Shown here piece after piece: positions 1-7,318 of a stretch of DNA of 64,000 nucleotides; position 1 is the first letter of the stretch; every line of letters begins with the position of its first letter. The position numbers and the translations under genes were made by a program. The DNA is from Flavobacteriales bacterium (GTDB taxonomy: Bacteria; Bacteroidota; Bacteroidia; Flavobacteriales_F; PHOS-HE28), in the NCBI GenBank assembly GCA_016715995.1, contig JADJXF010000020.1, forward strand, positions 57,933 through 121,932, given 5' to 3'. The notes below the pieces were generated by a model, which was not told where the DNA came from, searched no databases, and was given only the letters and a program-made list of their open reading frames with translations.

Positions 1-2
1 AA

Positions 3-194
3 TGGGAGGACGGCAATGAGTACCCGCTCGTGAAGCTGGATATCAGCCATACATCGCACCCCTTCTACACCGGTAAGATGATGCTGGTGGATACCGCTGG
101 CCGCGTTGACAAGTTCAAGAAGCGCTTTGCCAAGTTCACGGACAAGCGCGACGCAGCCTCTTCTGCTTCGGAGGCCGCTCCTTCTGCCGAGTAG
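3..194 (+). CDS. rpmE2: 50S ribosomal protein L31 type B, 3' end
   Basis: Only the last 63 codons are inside the window; the 5' end lies to the left. The visible protein has the L31 core EYPLVKLDISHTSHPFYTGK and then the VDTAGRVDKFKKRF stretch that is typical of L31. The tail is rich in Ala and Ser (about a dozen residues after the family core), which is common in Bacteroidota type B proteins. It is a structural protein of the large ribosomal subunit. No conclusion on zinc-binding cysteines is possible because the N-terminal part is missing. A strong rho-independent terminator follows 17 bases after the stop, so this is the end of its transcript. Confidence 0.93.
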   Translation, partial: WEDGNEYPLVKLDISHTSHPFYTGKMMLVDTAGRVDKFKKRFAKFTDKRDAASSASEAAPSAE

Positions 195-210
195 GCTCTC
201 CCCGAATTGA

Positions 211-236
211 AAAGCCCCCAATCTTGGGGGCTTTTT
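211..236 (+). terminator. rho-independent terminator after rpmE2
   Basis: The stem AAAGCCCCCAA / TTGGGGGCTTT closes on a two-base loop (TC) and runs into a T tract. It starts 17 bases after the rpmE2 stop. The neighbouring minus-strand gene ends just beyond it, so it may also help terminate in the other direction. Confidence 0.9.
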
Positions 237-255
237 CGTTGCGGTCAATTGGTCC

Positions 256-861
256 TCACACCCTGTGCTTGTCCTCCTTGCCCACGCCTTCGCGAATCAT
301 CTCCAATGCTTGGGCGATGCGCCGTTTACGGGTCTCGTCCTGTTTGGCATCGGTGATCCACTCCACATACTCCTTCTTGTAGGTGTAGTTGAACCTCTCC
401 CAATGCTCCCATGCCTCTTCGTCCTTCTTGAGGCAGTTCTCGAGGTCTGCTGGCACTACCAAGGCCTTGCGTGGGGGTTTGGCATCACCCAGCTTGGCCC
501 CGCTCTGGTTCACCTTCACGGCCTGCTTCACCAGGTCCACGAAGGCCTTCTCATCGATGGCCTCGCCTTCGGAGATTTTGTATTTCCGGATGCCCTTGTC
601 CTCGTCCTTCTCCGGTTTATCGAAGAGTTTGTGCGTGTCCTTGAGCAAAGCGCCCTTGTGGAACCACACGCTCACGAAGGTCTTGAAGCCATGAAGCCCG
701 ATCATGATGCCGTCATGGTCGAAATGCGGTGAGTTCCAGCGCCAATGCTCTGTGATCGTATCGTCGGTGGAATGAACCAACTGACGAAGGCGCACCAGCA
801 ATTTCCGTTGCCACTCGGGCAGCTCGGCGATGTACAGGTTGATCTGTTCCTGAGGGAGCAT
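256..861 (-). CDS. DUF1801 / YdeI-like protein
   Basis: A 201-residue cytoplasmic protein. The N-terminal ~110 residues fit the DUF1801 fold (INLYIAELPEWQRKLLVRLR near the start, then HWRWNSPHF and FVSVWFHKGALL). The C-terminal part (PRKALVVPADLENCLKKD, then WITDAKQDETRKRRIAQAL) fits the YdeI/OmpD-associated C-terminal domain. The family has no established biochemical activity; YdeI-like proteins have been linked to bacteriocin or peptide resistance, but nothing in the sequence tests that here. I start it at the ATG at 861; the reading frame could extend upstream only from a TTG at 885. It is transcribed in the same direction as the thiolase gene that begins upstream, 72 bases away. Confidence 0.8.
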   Translation of the reverse strand: MLPQEQINLYIAELPEWQRKLLVRLRQLVHSTDDTITEHWRWNSPHFDHDGIMIGLHGFKTFVSVWFHKGALLKDTHKLFDKPEKDEDKGIRKYKISEGEAIDEKAFVDLVKQAVKVNQSGAKLGDAKPPRKALVVPADLENCLKKDEEAWEHWERFNYTYKKEYVEWITDAKQDETRKRRIAQALEMIREGVGKEDKHRV

Positions 862-933
862 GGTTCCGTGGAAATGGGCGACCAAACTAATACCGGCCGT
901 TCCCGGGGGTGGATCCCGGCACTGGTCCGTCTT

Positions 934-2139
934 TCAACACCGCTCAATCACCACAGCATAACCCTGGCCTACACCAATGCACATGGTGCACAGCGCGTAT
1001 CGTTTGCCAAGTAGCTGAAGCTCAATGGCTGCCGTTTGCATCAGGCGTGCGCCGCTCATGCCCAGTGGATGCCCCAAGGCGATTGCGCCACCGTTCGGGT
1101 TCATACGGACGTCATTATCGGCCAATCCGAGGCTCCGGGTGCAGCTAAGCACCTGTGCGGCAAAGGCTTCGTTCAGCTCAATCACGTCGATCTGGTCGAG
1201 AGTCAGCCCAGCGCGCTTCAGGGCCAACCGCGTTGCACTCACCGGTCCGATGCCCATGATGCGTGGCTCCACGCCTACAACGGCGCTGCTCACGATACGT
1301 GCCATGGGTTTCAGGCCATGGGTCTTCAGCCCATTCCCACTGGCCAATAGCATGGCTGCGGCTCCATCGTTCAGGCCGCTGGCACTGCCTGCGGTCACCG
1401 TACCGTTCTTCCGGAAGGCCGGCTTCAGCCCCGCAAGCCCTTCCAAGCTAGTCTTGGGCTTTACGAACTCATCTTGGGCGAAGAGCACCGGGTCACCCTT
1501 ACGCTGGGGAATGGTCACAGGGGCGATTTCCTTGGCGAGGCGGCCATTGGCTTGCGCCGAAGCCGCCTTCTGCTGGCTCCAATGCGCGAACCTATCCTGA
1601 TCCTCACGGGAGATCGGGTTCGCCTCCAGCAGGTTCTCGGCTGTCTCGCCCATTGCATCGGTGCCGAACTTCTCCTTCATCGCGGGGTTGATGAAGCGCC
1701 ATCCGAAACTGCTGTCGAACATCTGGGCATCACGGCCAAAGGGCGTGCTGGTCTTGCTGATCACCCATGGTCCGCGCGTCATGTGCTCCACACCGCCAGC
1801 GATGAACAGGTCGCCGTGGTTCGCCGCCACCGCGCGGGCCGCGCCCACCACGGCGCTCATGCCGCTCGCGCAGAGCCGGTTTACCGTCTCACCGGGGACG
1901 CTCACTGGCAGTCCCGCGAGCAGGAGCGCCATGCGTGCGACATTCCGGTTGTCCTCACCGGCCTGATTTGCGCAGCCGAGGATGACATCGTCCACTGCCG
2001 CCGGATCCATTTCCGTGTGGCGCGCCATCAGCGCTTTGATCACATGAGCCGCGAGGTCGTCGGCCCGCACGGGCGCGAGACTTCCGCCGAAGCTTCCTAT
2101 CGGGGTGCGAATTGCGTCGACGATGTAAGTGTCAATCAT
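934..2139 (-). CDS. paaJ: thiolase (acetyl-CoA / 3-oxoadipyl-CoA type)
   Basis: A 401-residue thiolase that cleaves a 3-ketoacyl-CoA with CoA. The three catalytic signatures are present: nucleophilic Cys in NRLCASGMSAV near residue 90, the His in GGAIALGHPLGMSGARL, and the second Cys in TMCIGVGQGYAVVIE near the C-terminus. The start DTYIVDAIRTPIG is typical of the PcaF/PaaJ group. I chose the ATG at 2139 because it overlaps the TGA of paaI as ATGA and removes an atypical 11-residue extension. Together with PaaI, PaaH and PaaG in this window it would carry out the last step of phenylacetate breakdown, giving acetyl-CoA and succinyl-CoA. An ordinary fatty-acid or adipate thiolase role cannot be excluded from sequence alone. 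Confidence 0.88.
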   Translation of the reverse strand: MIDTYIVDAIRTPIGSFGGSLAPVRADDLAAHVIKALMARHTEMDPAAVDDVILGCANQAGEDNRNVARMALLLAGLPVSVPGETVNRLCASGMSAVVGAARAVAANHGDLFIAGGVEHMTRGPWVISKTSTPFGRDAQMFDSSFGWRFINPAMKEKFGTDAMGETAENLLEANPISREDQDRFAHWSQQKAASAQANGRLAKEIAPVTIPQRKGDPVLFAQDEFVKPKTSLEGLAGLKPAFRKNGTVTAGSASGLNDGAAAMLLASGNGLKTHGLKPMARIVSSAVVGVEPRIMGIGPVSATRLALKRAGLTLDQIDVIELNEAFAAQVLSCTRSLGLADNDVRMNPNGGAIALGHPLGMSGARLMQTAAIELQLLGKRYALCTMCIGVGQGYAVVIERC

Positions 2140-2582
2140 TGCGATGGGGTCGGTTCTTCCTCCGGGAACCAAGGCTTACCGGTGCGGTACACAGTGCCCT
2201 TGAATAATGCGACGTTGTCGCCGTGCTGGTTGGTAATGCTGATGTAGTAGATGCCGATGCCACGTGTAAGGCTCTTCTCCTCGCTCGTTGCGGTGAGCAC
2301 ATCGCATGCTTTCACCGGCTTGGTGTGGCTGATGGAAGTCTCTACGCTCACGCTTTGGATGCCGTGGCTGTTGCTGGCAAAGGCCAGGCAGCTATCGGCG
2401 AGCGAGAAGGTGATGCCGCCATGGGCGACGGAAAACCCGTTCAGCATCTCGTCGCGCACGGTCATGCGCAGCACGCATCGGCCCGGTTCCACTGCCACGC
2501 GTTCGATGCCAAGCCAGATGCTGAAGGGGTCGTGATCGTACATCCGTGCCACCACCTTGCGGGCCAGTTCCATCGCGTCCAT
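2136..2582 (-). CDS. paaI: PaaI-type hotdog thioesterase
   Basis: A 148-residue hotdog-fold protein. The signature NGFSVAHGGITFSLADSCLAFASNS contains the helix and the His-Gly-Gly that the PaaI family uses to place the acyl-CoA thioester. The family hydrolyses hydroxyphenylacetyl-CoA and related thioesters, probably to rescue CoA from dead-end intermediates. The stop codon overlaps the start of the thiolase gene by four bases (ATGA), so the two are translated together. The start at 2582 sits five bases after a TACTTTCG element, which points to a very short or absent leader. A second in-frame ATG lies three codons in. Confidence 0.9.
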   Translation of the reverse strand: MDAMELARKVVARMYDHDPFSIWLGIERVAVEPGRCVLRMTVRDEMLNGFSVAHGGITFSLADSCLAFASNSHGIQSVSVETSISHTKPVKACDVLTATSEEKSLTRGIGIYYISITNQHGDNVALFKGTVYRTGKPWFPEEEPTPSQ

Positions 2583-2587
2583 CGGCG

Positions 2588-2595
2588 CGAAAGTA
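2588..2595 (-). promoter_or_regulatory. -7 element of paaI-thiolase
   Basis: Read on the minus strand this is TACTTTCG, close to the Bacteroidota -7 consensus TAnnTTTG. It ends five bases before the paaI ATG, so transcription would begin at or next to the start codon. Confidence 0.6.
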
Positions 2596-2606
2596 CCCGC
2601 AGCGGA

Positions 2607-3140
2607 TCAAGCATCCTCGAAGAGGTCGCGGGGCAGCACGCCTTCGTGCTGGAGCAGCCAGCGCTTACGCCACAAGCCCCCGATGTACCCGGTGAGCAGG
2701 CCGTTGCTGGCGATTACCCGATGGCAAGGAACAATGATGGGGAGCGGATTGGATCCGTTGGCATTGCCCACGGTGCGGGCGATGGCCTTCCCGCCGATCC
2801 AATCGGCGATTTCCTGATACGTGCGCGTGTCGCCCCAACGGATGCCATCGATGGACTGCCAGACCAGCTTCTGGAAGGGCGTGCCCAGTTGTTGGAGCGG
2901 AAGGTCGAAGTGCTTGCGGCGCCGCTTGAAGTAGCCCTCCATCTGGCGCTGGGCATCACGGAGCACGGCCGGGGGCTTCGCCTGGCGCATCCGAAGCGGC
3001 TCGAAGGAGATCCTGGTGATCAACTCGCCATCGCTCTCAATCCACACCTTGCCGATGGGGGAGTCCATCACCACGGCATGGAAGAGGTGGAACAGTTCGC
3101 GCTCACGAGCGGTCACGGCCTTTCTCGTGGGATGCGGCAT
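2607..3140 (-). CDS. ogt: methylated-DNA-[protein]-cysteine S-methyltransferase
   Basis: A 177-residue O6-alkylguanine-DNA alkyltransferase. The suicidal acceptor cysteine is in NPLPIIVPCHRVIASNG, followed by the TGYIGGLWRKRWLLQHE segment that contacts DNA. The N-terminal part carries the usual MDSPIGKVWIESDGEL strand. It takes methyl groups from O6-methylguanine in one irreversible turnover. The length suits the single-domain Ogt form with no N-terminal Ada domain. The start at 3140 gives a 24-residue basic lead before MDSPIG; the ATG at 3068 is a possible shorter start. It lies 24 bases upstream of paaI on the same strand but paaI appears to have its own promoter. Confidence 0.92.
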   Translation of the reverse strand: MPHPTRKAVTARERELFHLFHAVVMDSPIGKVWIESDGELITRISFEPLRMRQAKPPAVLRDAQRQMEGYFKRRRKHFDLPLQQLGTPFQKLVWQSIDGIRWGDTRTYQEIADWIGGKAIARTVGNANGSNPLPIIVPCHRVIASNGLLTGYIGGLWRKRWLLQHEGVLPRDLFEDA

Positions 3141-3145
3141 GCGGC

Positions 3146-3153
3146 TACCTTGG
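3146..3153 (+). promoter_or_regulatory. -7 element of the DUF2461 gene
   Basis: TACCTTGG, 16 bases before the ATG at 3170. It lies in the divergent spacer shared with ogt. Confidence 0.5.
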
Positions 3154-3169
3154 GTCCAAATTAGAGCGC

Positions 3170-3838
3170 ATGGCCTGGTTCACCGCGGATTTCAATCAGT
3201 TCTTCAAGGACCTCGCGAAGAACAACAACAAGGAGTGGTTCGACGCGAACAGGAAGCGCTACGAGGCTAGCGTGAAGAAGCCCTTCGAGGCATTCGTCGT
3301 GGAGGCGATCCAACGGATCGCCAAGCACGATAAGTCTGTGGCCATCGAAGCCAAGGAGGCGATCTTCCGCATCAACAAGGACATCCGCTTCAGCAAGGAC
3401 AAGACGCCCTACAAGCTGGAGGTTTCGGCTATCATCTCGCCCGCTGGTCGCAAGGACCACAGCGTTCCGGGCATCTATTTCGCTCTGGGACCCGAAGCGG
3501 TGAAATTCTACGGAGGATGCTACCAGCCTGAGAAGGATCAGTTGCTCGGCATCCGCGAGGCGATCATGCGTGATGGCAAAGGCTTCCGCAAGGTTATCGA
3601 GGGCAAGCCGTTCAAGGCGCTCTTCGGCAGTGTGCAAGGCGAAGTGAACAAGGTGTTGCCGCCGGTGTTCAAGGCGCACGCGGCCAAAGAGCCGCTGATC
3701 GCGAACAAGCAGTTCTACGTGGCGGCCGAGAAGCCCGCGAAACTGGTCACCGATCCCAAGCTCATGGATACGCTCATGGACCATTGGCTGGCCATGTGCC
3801 CCTTCAATCAATGGCTGGCGAAATCGCTGAAGGCATGA
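3170..3838 (+). CDS. DUF2461 family protein
   Basis: A 222-residue cytoplasmic protein of the DUF2461 (TIGR02453) family, whose function is unknown. Recognisable stretches are FFKDLAKNNNKEWFDANRKRY at the start, then IFRINKDIRFSKDKTPYK and YFALGPEAVKFYGGCYQP, which are the conserved blocks of the family. The length is normal for the family. It begins 30 bases from the divergent ogt gene and ends at a strong hairpin shared with the convergent YceI lipoprotein gene, so it is a single-gene transcript. Nothing in the neighbourhood gives a reliable hint of function. Confidence 0.88.
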   Translation: MAWFTADFNQFFKDLAKNNNKEWFDANRKRYEASVKKPFEAFVVEAIQRIAKHDKSVAIEAKEAIFRINKDIRFSKDKTPYKLEVSAIISPAGRKDHSVPGIYFALGPEAVKFYGGCYQPEKDQLLGIREAIMRDGKGFRKVIEGKPFKALFGSVQGEVNKVLPPVFKAHAAKEPLIANKQFYVAAEKPAKLVTDPKLMDTLMDHWLAMCPFNQWLAKSLKA

Positions 3839-3843
3839 AACGA

Positions 3844-3874
3844 GGAGGGCGCCCAGCTGTCGCGGGCGCCCTCC
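3844..3874. terminator. bidirectional terminator between convergent genes
   Basis: The arms GGAGGGCGCCC and GGGCGCCCTCC form an 11-base-pair stem with a nine-base loop, followed by TTT on the plus strand. It lies between the convergent DUF2461 and YceI lipoprotein genes. Confidence 0.8.
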
Positions 3875-3893
3875 TTTCACCAACCGTTACCAA

Positions 3894-4547
3894 TCAGTTG
3901 GCAGCGGTTCCGGTCAATGTGATCTCCAAGTCGATGTTGTCGCTGAGCACCGCGTCCTTGGAGCCGCTGTCCCAGGCCACACCGTACTTCTGCCGATCGA
4001 AGGCGAGCTTTCCGGTCACCTTGGCCACGCCGTTCTCTTCGGTCACGACGATGTCGGTTACCTTCTCAGTGTCAGACTTCCCACGCACGGTGAAGGTGCC
4101 AAGAGCGGTGTTGCCATCCACTCCCGTCACCTCGAACGAGGCCTGCGGGTAATTGGCAACATCGAAGAAGGCCGGCGATTTCAGGTGACCGATGAGGTTG
4201 GCCCGGGTGCCTTGTGGACTGCCATCCGGCGCATACGCGCTGTCCAATGCGGCGATGGTGTTCAGATCCACATTGAAGCTCCCACTGATTACCTGCCCGC
4301 CTTTCAAGGAGAACTTGCCTTCAGCGATGCTCACGACACCCCGGTGCTTCTTGATGCCCAGCATGGTGCCCGTCCACTGAAGTTGGCTGTTGGCAGCATC
4401 AACGGCGTAGACGTGCTCAGCTGCTGCGAATGCGGCCAGGCTGTCTTCCTTGGCCTTCATCCGGGCGGCCTCCCGTTCAGCATCGGAAGGGCCGCAGGCT
4501 ACGAAGAGCAGGGCCAAAGCGGCGACGGACAGTACAGTGGACTTCAT
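3894..4547 (-). CDS. YceI-domain lipoprotein
   Basis: A 217-residue exported lipoprotein. The first 18 residues form a lipoprotein signal peptide ending in the lipobox LFVAC, so Cys18 would be lipidated. After a charged linker (about residues 20-45) comes a YceI lipocalin-like barrel, with the family blocks YAVDAANSQLQWTGTMLG, HLKSPAFFDVANYPQASFEV and the closing VLSDNIDLEITLTGTA. YceI proteins bind polyisoprenoid-like hydrophobic ligands in the periplasm. It is the most canonical of three YceI proteins in this window. It stands alone, convergent to the DUF2461 gene. Confidence 0.9.
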   Translation of the reverse strand: MKSTVLSVAALALLFVACGPSDAEREAARMKAKEDSLAAFAAAEHVYAVDAANSQLQWTGTMLGIKKHRGVVSIAEGKFSLKGGQVISGSFNVDLNTIAALDSAYAPDGSPQGTRANLIGHLKSPAFFDVANYPQASFEVTGVDGNTALGTFTVRGKSDTEKVTDIVVTEENGVAKVTGKLAFDRQKYGVAWDSGSKDAVLSDNIDLEITLTGTAAN

Positions 4548-4645
4548 GGGTTCGATTCAGGTTGGGTTCAAGGCGCAAAGGAAGGGCAATTTGTTTCCAC
4601 GGAGAGTATTATGACGCCAAAAAATGTTGTGTTCGTGTGAAATGG

Positions 4646-5812
4646 TCAATGAAACCGGCTGTTCTCTCTAACCATCCGCCGCAACAGGGGAGAGGGACGG
4701 TAGCGATCCTCGCCGTATTCGGCTTGAAGGCGCTCCAGAGTGCCGAGGCAATGTGCCAGTCCCCTCTCATCCGCCCATTGCAGGAGTCCCTTGGGATAGT
4801 TCACGCCCTTGGTCATCGCCAGTTCCAAGTCGTCCCGACCGGCGATGCCAAGATTGAGTGCCTCAGCAGCCTCATTGATGAGCATGACCAGGATCCGCCA
4901 GCAGATGTCATCGAGCAGTTGAGCATCGGTCTTCGGAGCCGGGGTAGCAGTGCCTTCGGTGTAATCGTAGTAGCCGCGACCCGATTTGCGGCCGAGCCTT
5001 CCGCTCTCCACCTGCCGTTGCTGCGTGATGCTCGGCTTGTAGCGCGGGTCGAAGAAGAAGGCCTCGAACACGCTCTTGGTCACCGCGAAGTTCACATCGT
5101 TGCCGATCAGGTCCATGAGTTCGAATGGGCCCATCTTGAAGCCGCCCACGCTGCGCATGGCGTGGTCGATCGTGGCCATGTCGGCAAGCCCCTCCTCGTA
5201 AATGCGCAACGCTTCACCATAGAATGGCCGCGCAACGCGATTCACGATGAAGCCCGGCGTGTCCTTGCACAGAACAGGCACCTTGCCCCAAGCCTTCATC
5301 AATTCGATGCATCGGGTGGGAAGAGCGCTCTGCGTCGCGATGCCCGGCACGACTTCAACCAGCGGAAGCACTGGTGCGGGATTGAAGAAGTGCAGGCCGA
5401 TGACACGTTCCGGGTGCTTGCAGCCGCCAGCGATGGCCGTGACGGAGAGCGAAGAGGTGTTGGTGGCCAGAACGCATTCGTTGGAGACGAGCGCCTCCAA
5501 CTCCGCGAAGAGATCCTTCTTGCTGCCGATGTCCTCGATGATGGCCTCGATCACCAGTCCGCTGCCCGCCAATTCCTTCAAGTCGCCGGCCGGGGCGATT
5601 CGCCCATGGGTGCTTGTCGCCTGATCGGCGGTGAGCTTGCCTTTCTCCGCCAGTTTGTCCAAGGTCCTCTTCAGCCCAGCCAGCGCCTTGTCCACGGCCC
5701 CGCGGCGGGTATCATAAAGCACCACGGCGTGCCCGGCTTGCGCGGCCACCTGCGCGATGCCGCTGCCCATGGTTCCGGCGCCGATAACGGCGACTTTCAT
5801 CGATGTATCCAT
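4646..5812 (-). CDS. paaH: 3-hydroxyacyl-CoA dehydrogenase (PaaH type)
   Basis: A 388-residue NAD-dependent 3-hydroxyacyl-CoA dehydrogenase. Residues 5-30 form the Rossmann dinucleotide site (VAVIGAGTMGSGIAQVAAQAG). The catalytic His is in VIGLHFFNPAPVLPLVEVV and the following domain has TPGFIVNRVARPFYGEA. The C-terminal ~90 residues form a second, partly duplicated 3HCDH C-terminal domain (GVNYPKGLLQWADERGL), as in PaaH/PaaC. It oxidises 3-hydroxyadipyl-CoA or similar, the step before the thiolase. The start at 5812 lies five bases from a CATCTTCG element; the ATG four codons later is an alternative. Confidence 0.9.
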   Translation of the reverse strand: MDTSMKVAVIGAGTMGSGIAQVAAQAGHAVVLYDTRRGAVDKALAGLKRTLDKLAEKGKLTADQATSTHGRIAPAGDLKELAGSGLVIEAIIEDIGSKKDLFAELEALVSNECVLATNTSSLSVTAIAGGCKHPERVIGLHFFNPAPVLPLVEVVPGIATQSALPTRCIELMKAWGKVPVLCKDTPGFIVNRVARPFYGEALRIYEEGLADMATIDHAMRSVGGFKMGPFELMDLIGNDVNFAVTKSVFEAFFFDPRYKPSITQQRQVESGRLGRKSGRGYYDYTEGTATPAPKTDAQLLDDICWRILVMLINEAAEALNLGIAGRDDLELAMTKGVNYPKGLLQWADERGLAHCLGTLERLQAEYGEDRYRPSPLLRRMVRENSRFH

Positions 5813-5817
5813 TGGCG

Positions 5818-5825
5818 CGAAGATG
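5818..5825 (-). promoter_or_regulatory. -7-like element of paaH
   Basis: Minus-strand CATCTTCG, ending five bases before the paaH ATG. The first base departs from the consensus, but the same element recurs at the same distance at the MFS and DinB genes. Confidence 0.4.
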
Positions 5826-5873
5826 GGGATGGAGCATGTTCACCGCACCATATCGTGCATGGCGAAAGGATCT

Positions 5874-5881
5874 TAGCTTTC
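5874..5881 (+). promoter_or_regulatory. -7 element upstream of the duplicated-domain gene
   Basis: TAGCTTTC, 18 bases before the ATG at 5900, in the spacer shared with divergent paaH. Confidence 0.4.
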
Positions 5882-5899
5882 GGTTCAAAATCCGTCCCC

Positions 5900-6523
5900 A
5901 TGATCATCTCCCGCACCATCTTCAGGTTGAAATTCGGGCAGGCCAAGCCGGCCATCGCGTTGTGGAAGGAGATCATGAATGTGTCACGCGACGATCCGAA
6001 CGCGCGGCCCATGCGCTTAATGTGCGACCTGAGCGGCCCGAACTACTCCCTGGTGAGCGACGTGCATCTGCGTGGTTTCACCGATCTGGGACCGAGCACG
6101 CATGTCTGGATGACGCATGAACGCATCCGCGAGCTGTACCCGAAGTTCGTCCCGATGTGCGACCACTCCACGAGCCAGTTGTACCATTTGGAGCACCAGG
6201 TCGGCCCGGCTGTGGAGCCAGAGCACATTGTGGAGCAAATGTCCTTCCGGCTGAAGTTCGGGCAGGCGCGCCCGGCCTGCGCCATTTGGAAACGGATCTT
6301 GGACTCCGGCAAGGCCTCGGGCTTTCCCATGCGCATGTTCACCGACATCACCGGCCCCAGCTACATGCTTTTCATGGACATGAGCTATCGCAATATGTTG
6401 GAGTACGGTCCACACAAGCACTACTGGCTGACGAACGAGACCATGAAGGAGTCCTACCAGGAGTTCATCCCGCTGTGCGAGGGAGCGGAGCGCACGCTGT
6501 ATACCGTGCTGCACGCCGTCTAA
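5900..6523 (+). CDS. unknown protein with two tandem alike domains
   Basis: A 207-residue cytoplasmic protein built from two copies of one ~95-residue domain. Copy 1 begins FRLKFGQAKPAIALWKEIM and copy 2 begins FRLKFGQARPACAIWKRIL. Each then has a LSGPNYSLV or ITGPSYMLF strand, a (T/L)xxYGPxxHxW or similar turn, and ends with F(V/I)PLC and a (LYHLEH/LYTVLH) strand. The size and pattern resemble dimeric alpha-beta barrel domains (NIPSNAP or antibiotic-monooxygenase type), in which two copies would make one barrel; that is an inference. It is divergent from paaH and convergent with paaG, 11 bases from the paaG stop. No function can be assigned. Confidence 0.75.
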   Translation: MIISRTIFRLKFGQAKPAIALWKEIMNVSRDDPNARPMRLMCDLSGPNYSLVSDVHLRGFTDLGPSTHVWMTHERIRELYPKFVPMCDHSTSQLYHLEHQVGPAVEPEHIVEQMSFRLKFGQARPACAIWKRILDSGKASGFPMRMFTDITGPSYMLFMDMSYRNMLEYGPHKHYWLTNETMKESYQEFIPLCEGAERTLYTVLHAV

Positions 6524-6534
6524 GGGCGGGTGAA

Positions 6535-7314
6535 CTACGCCCCGGAATACACCGGCTTCCTTTTCTCAAGGAAGGCTTTCACGCCCTCGTTGTAGTCGTG
6601 GCTGCGGCCTGCGATGGTCTGCAGTTCGTTCTCCACATCGAGCTGCTGGGTGAGGTTGTTCGCCATGGAGCGGTTGAGCGCCTCCTTGGTGAGCGCGATG
6701 GCTTTGGTGGGCATGACGGCCAATTTCTGAGCGAGCGCTGTGGCCTCGTTCATCAATTCGGCATCGGGCACGGCCTTCCAGATCATGCCCCGCGCTTCGG
6801 CCTCTTTGGCGCCCACCTTGGGCGCCAGGATCATCTGCCCAAAGGCGCGCTGCATCCCGACCAGTCTTGGCAAGGTGAAGGTGCCTCCACTGTCCGGAAT
6901 CAAGCCGATGTTGATGAAGCTCTGGATGAAATTGGCGCTCTCCGCGGCGAGGGTAAGGTCGCAGGCGTAAGCAATGTTGGCTCCGGCGCCGGCCGCCACG
7001 CCGTTCACGGCTGCTATCACCGGCTTCTTCAGCTCACGGATGCGACGCACGATCGGGTTGTACTGCATGGTGAGGATGTCCTCGATCTTGGTTCCCGGAG
7101 CGATGGCTTCGGCCAGGTCCTGGCCTGCGGAGAACGCGCGGCCCGCACCGGTGATGAGCACAGCCCGCACGGTCGCATCCGCTGCGCAGACATCGAGCGC
7201 GTGGATCACCTCCACCGACATCTGCCGATCGAAGCTGTTGAGCTTGTCGGGGCGGCTGAGCGTGAGCGTGGCGACACCGCTTGAGTTGGCGAAGAGGAGT
7301 TTCTCGTAGTTCAT
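6535..7314 (-). CDS. paaG: enoyl-CoA hydratase/isomerase (PaaG type)
   Basis: A 259-residue crotonase-family enzyme. The acyl-CoA site is in GAGRAFSAGQDL near residue 65, the oxyanion hole in NGVAAGAGANIAYACDL, and the acidic residue of the isomerase subgroup in IGLIPDSGGTFTLPRLVG. The single Asp with no second catalytic Glu fits PaaG-type ring-epoxide isomerases better than true hydratases. It would act in phenylacetyl-CoA breakdown upstream of PaaH. The start is four bases after the stop of a glycosyltransferase gene, so it is read as the third gene of a dapD-glycosyltransferase-paaG run, which is an unusual mixture. Confidence 0.87.
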   Translation of the reverse strand: MNYEKLLFANSSGVATLTLSRPDKLNSFDRQMSVEVIHALDVCAADATVRAVLITGAGRAFSAGQDLAEAIAPGTKIEDILTMQYNPIVRRIRELKKPVIAAVNGVAAGAGANIAYACDLTLAAESANFIQSFINIGLIPDSGGTFTLPRLVGMQRAFGQMILAPKVGAKEAEARGMIWKAVPDAELMNEATALAQKLAVMPTKAIALTKEALNRSMANNLTQQLDVENELQTIAGRSHDYNEGVKAFLEKRKPVYSGA

Positions 7315-7318
7315 GGCA

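Noticed and set aside
4430..5899. Long open frame on the plus strand opposite paaH
   Set aside because: High GC leaves long shadow frames. Its translation is rich in His, Arg and Ala with no family pattern, while the minus strand encodes a complete PaaH. Only the end of the frame (5900-6523) is a real gene.
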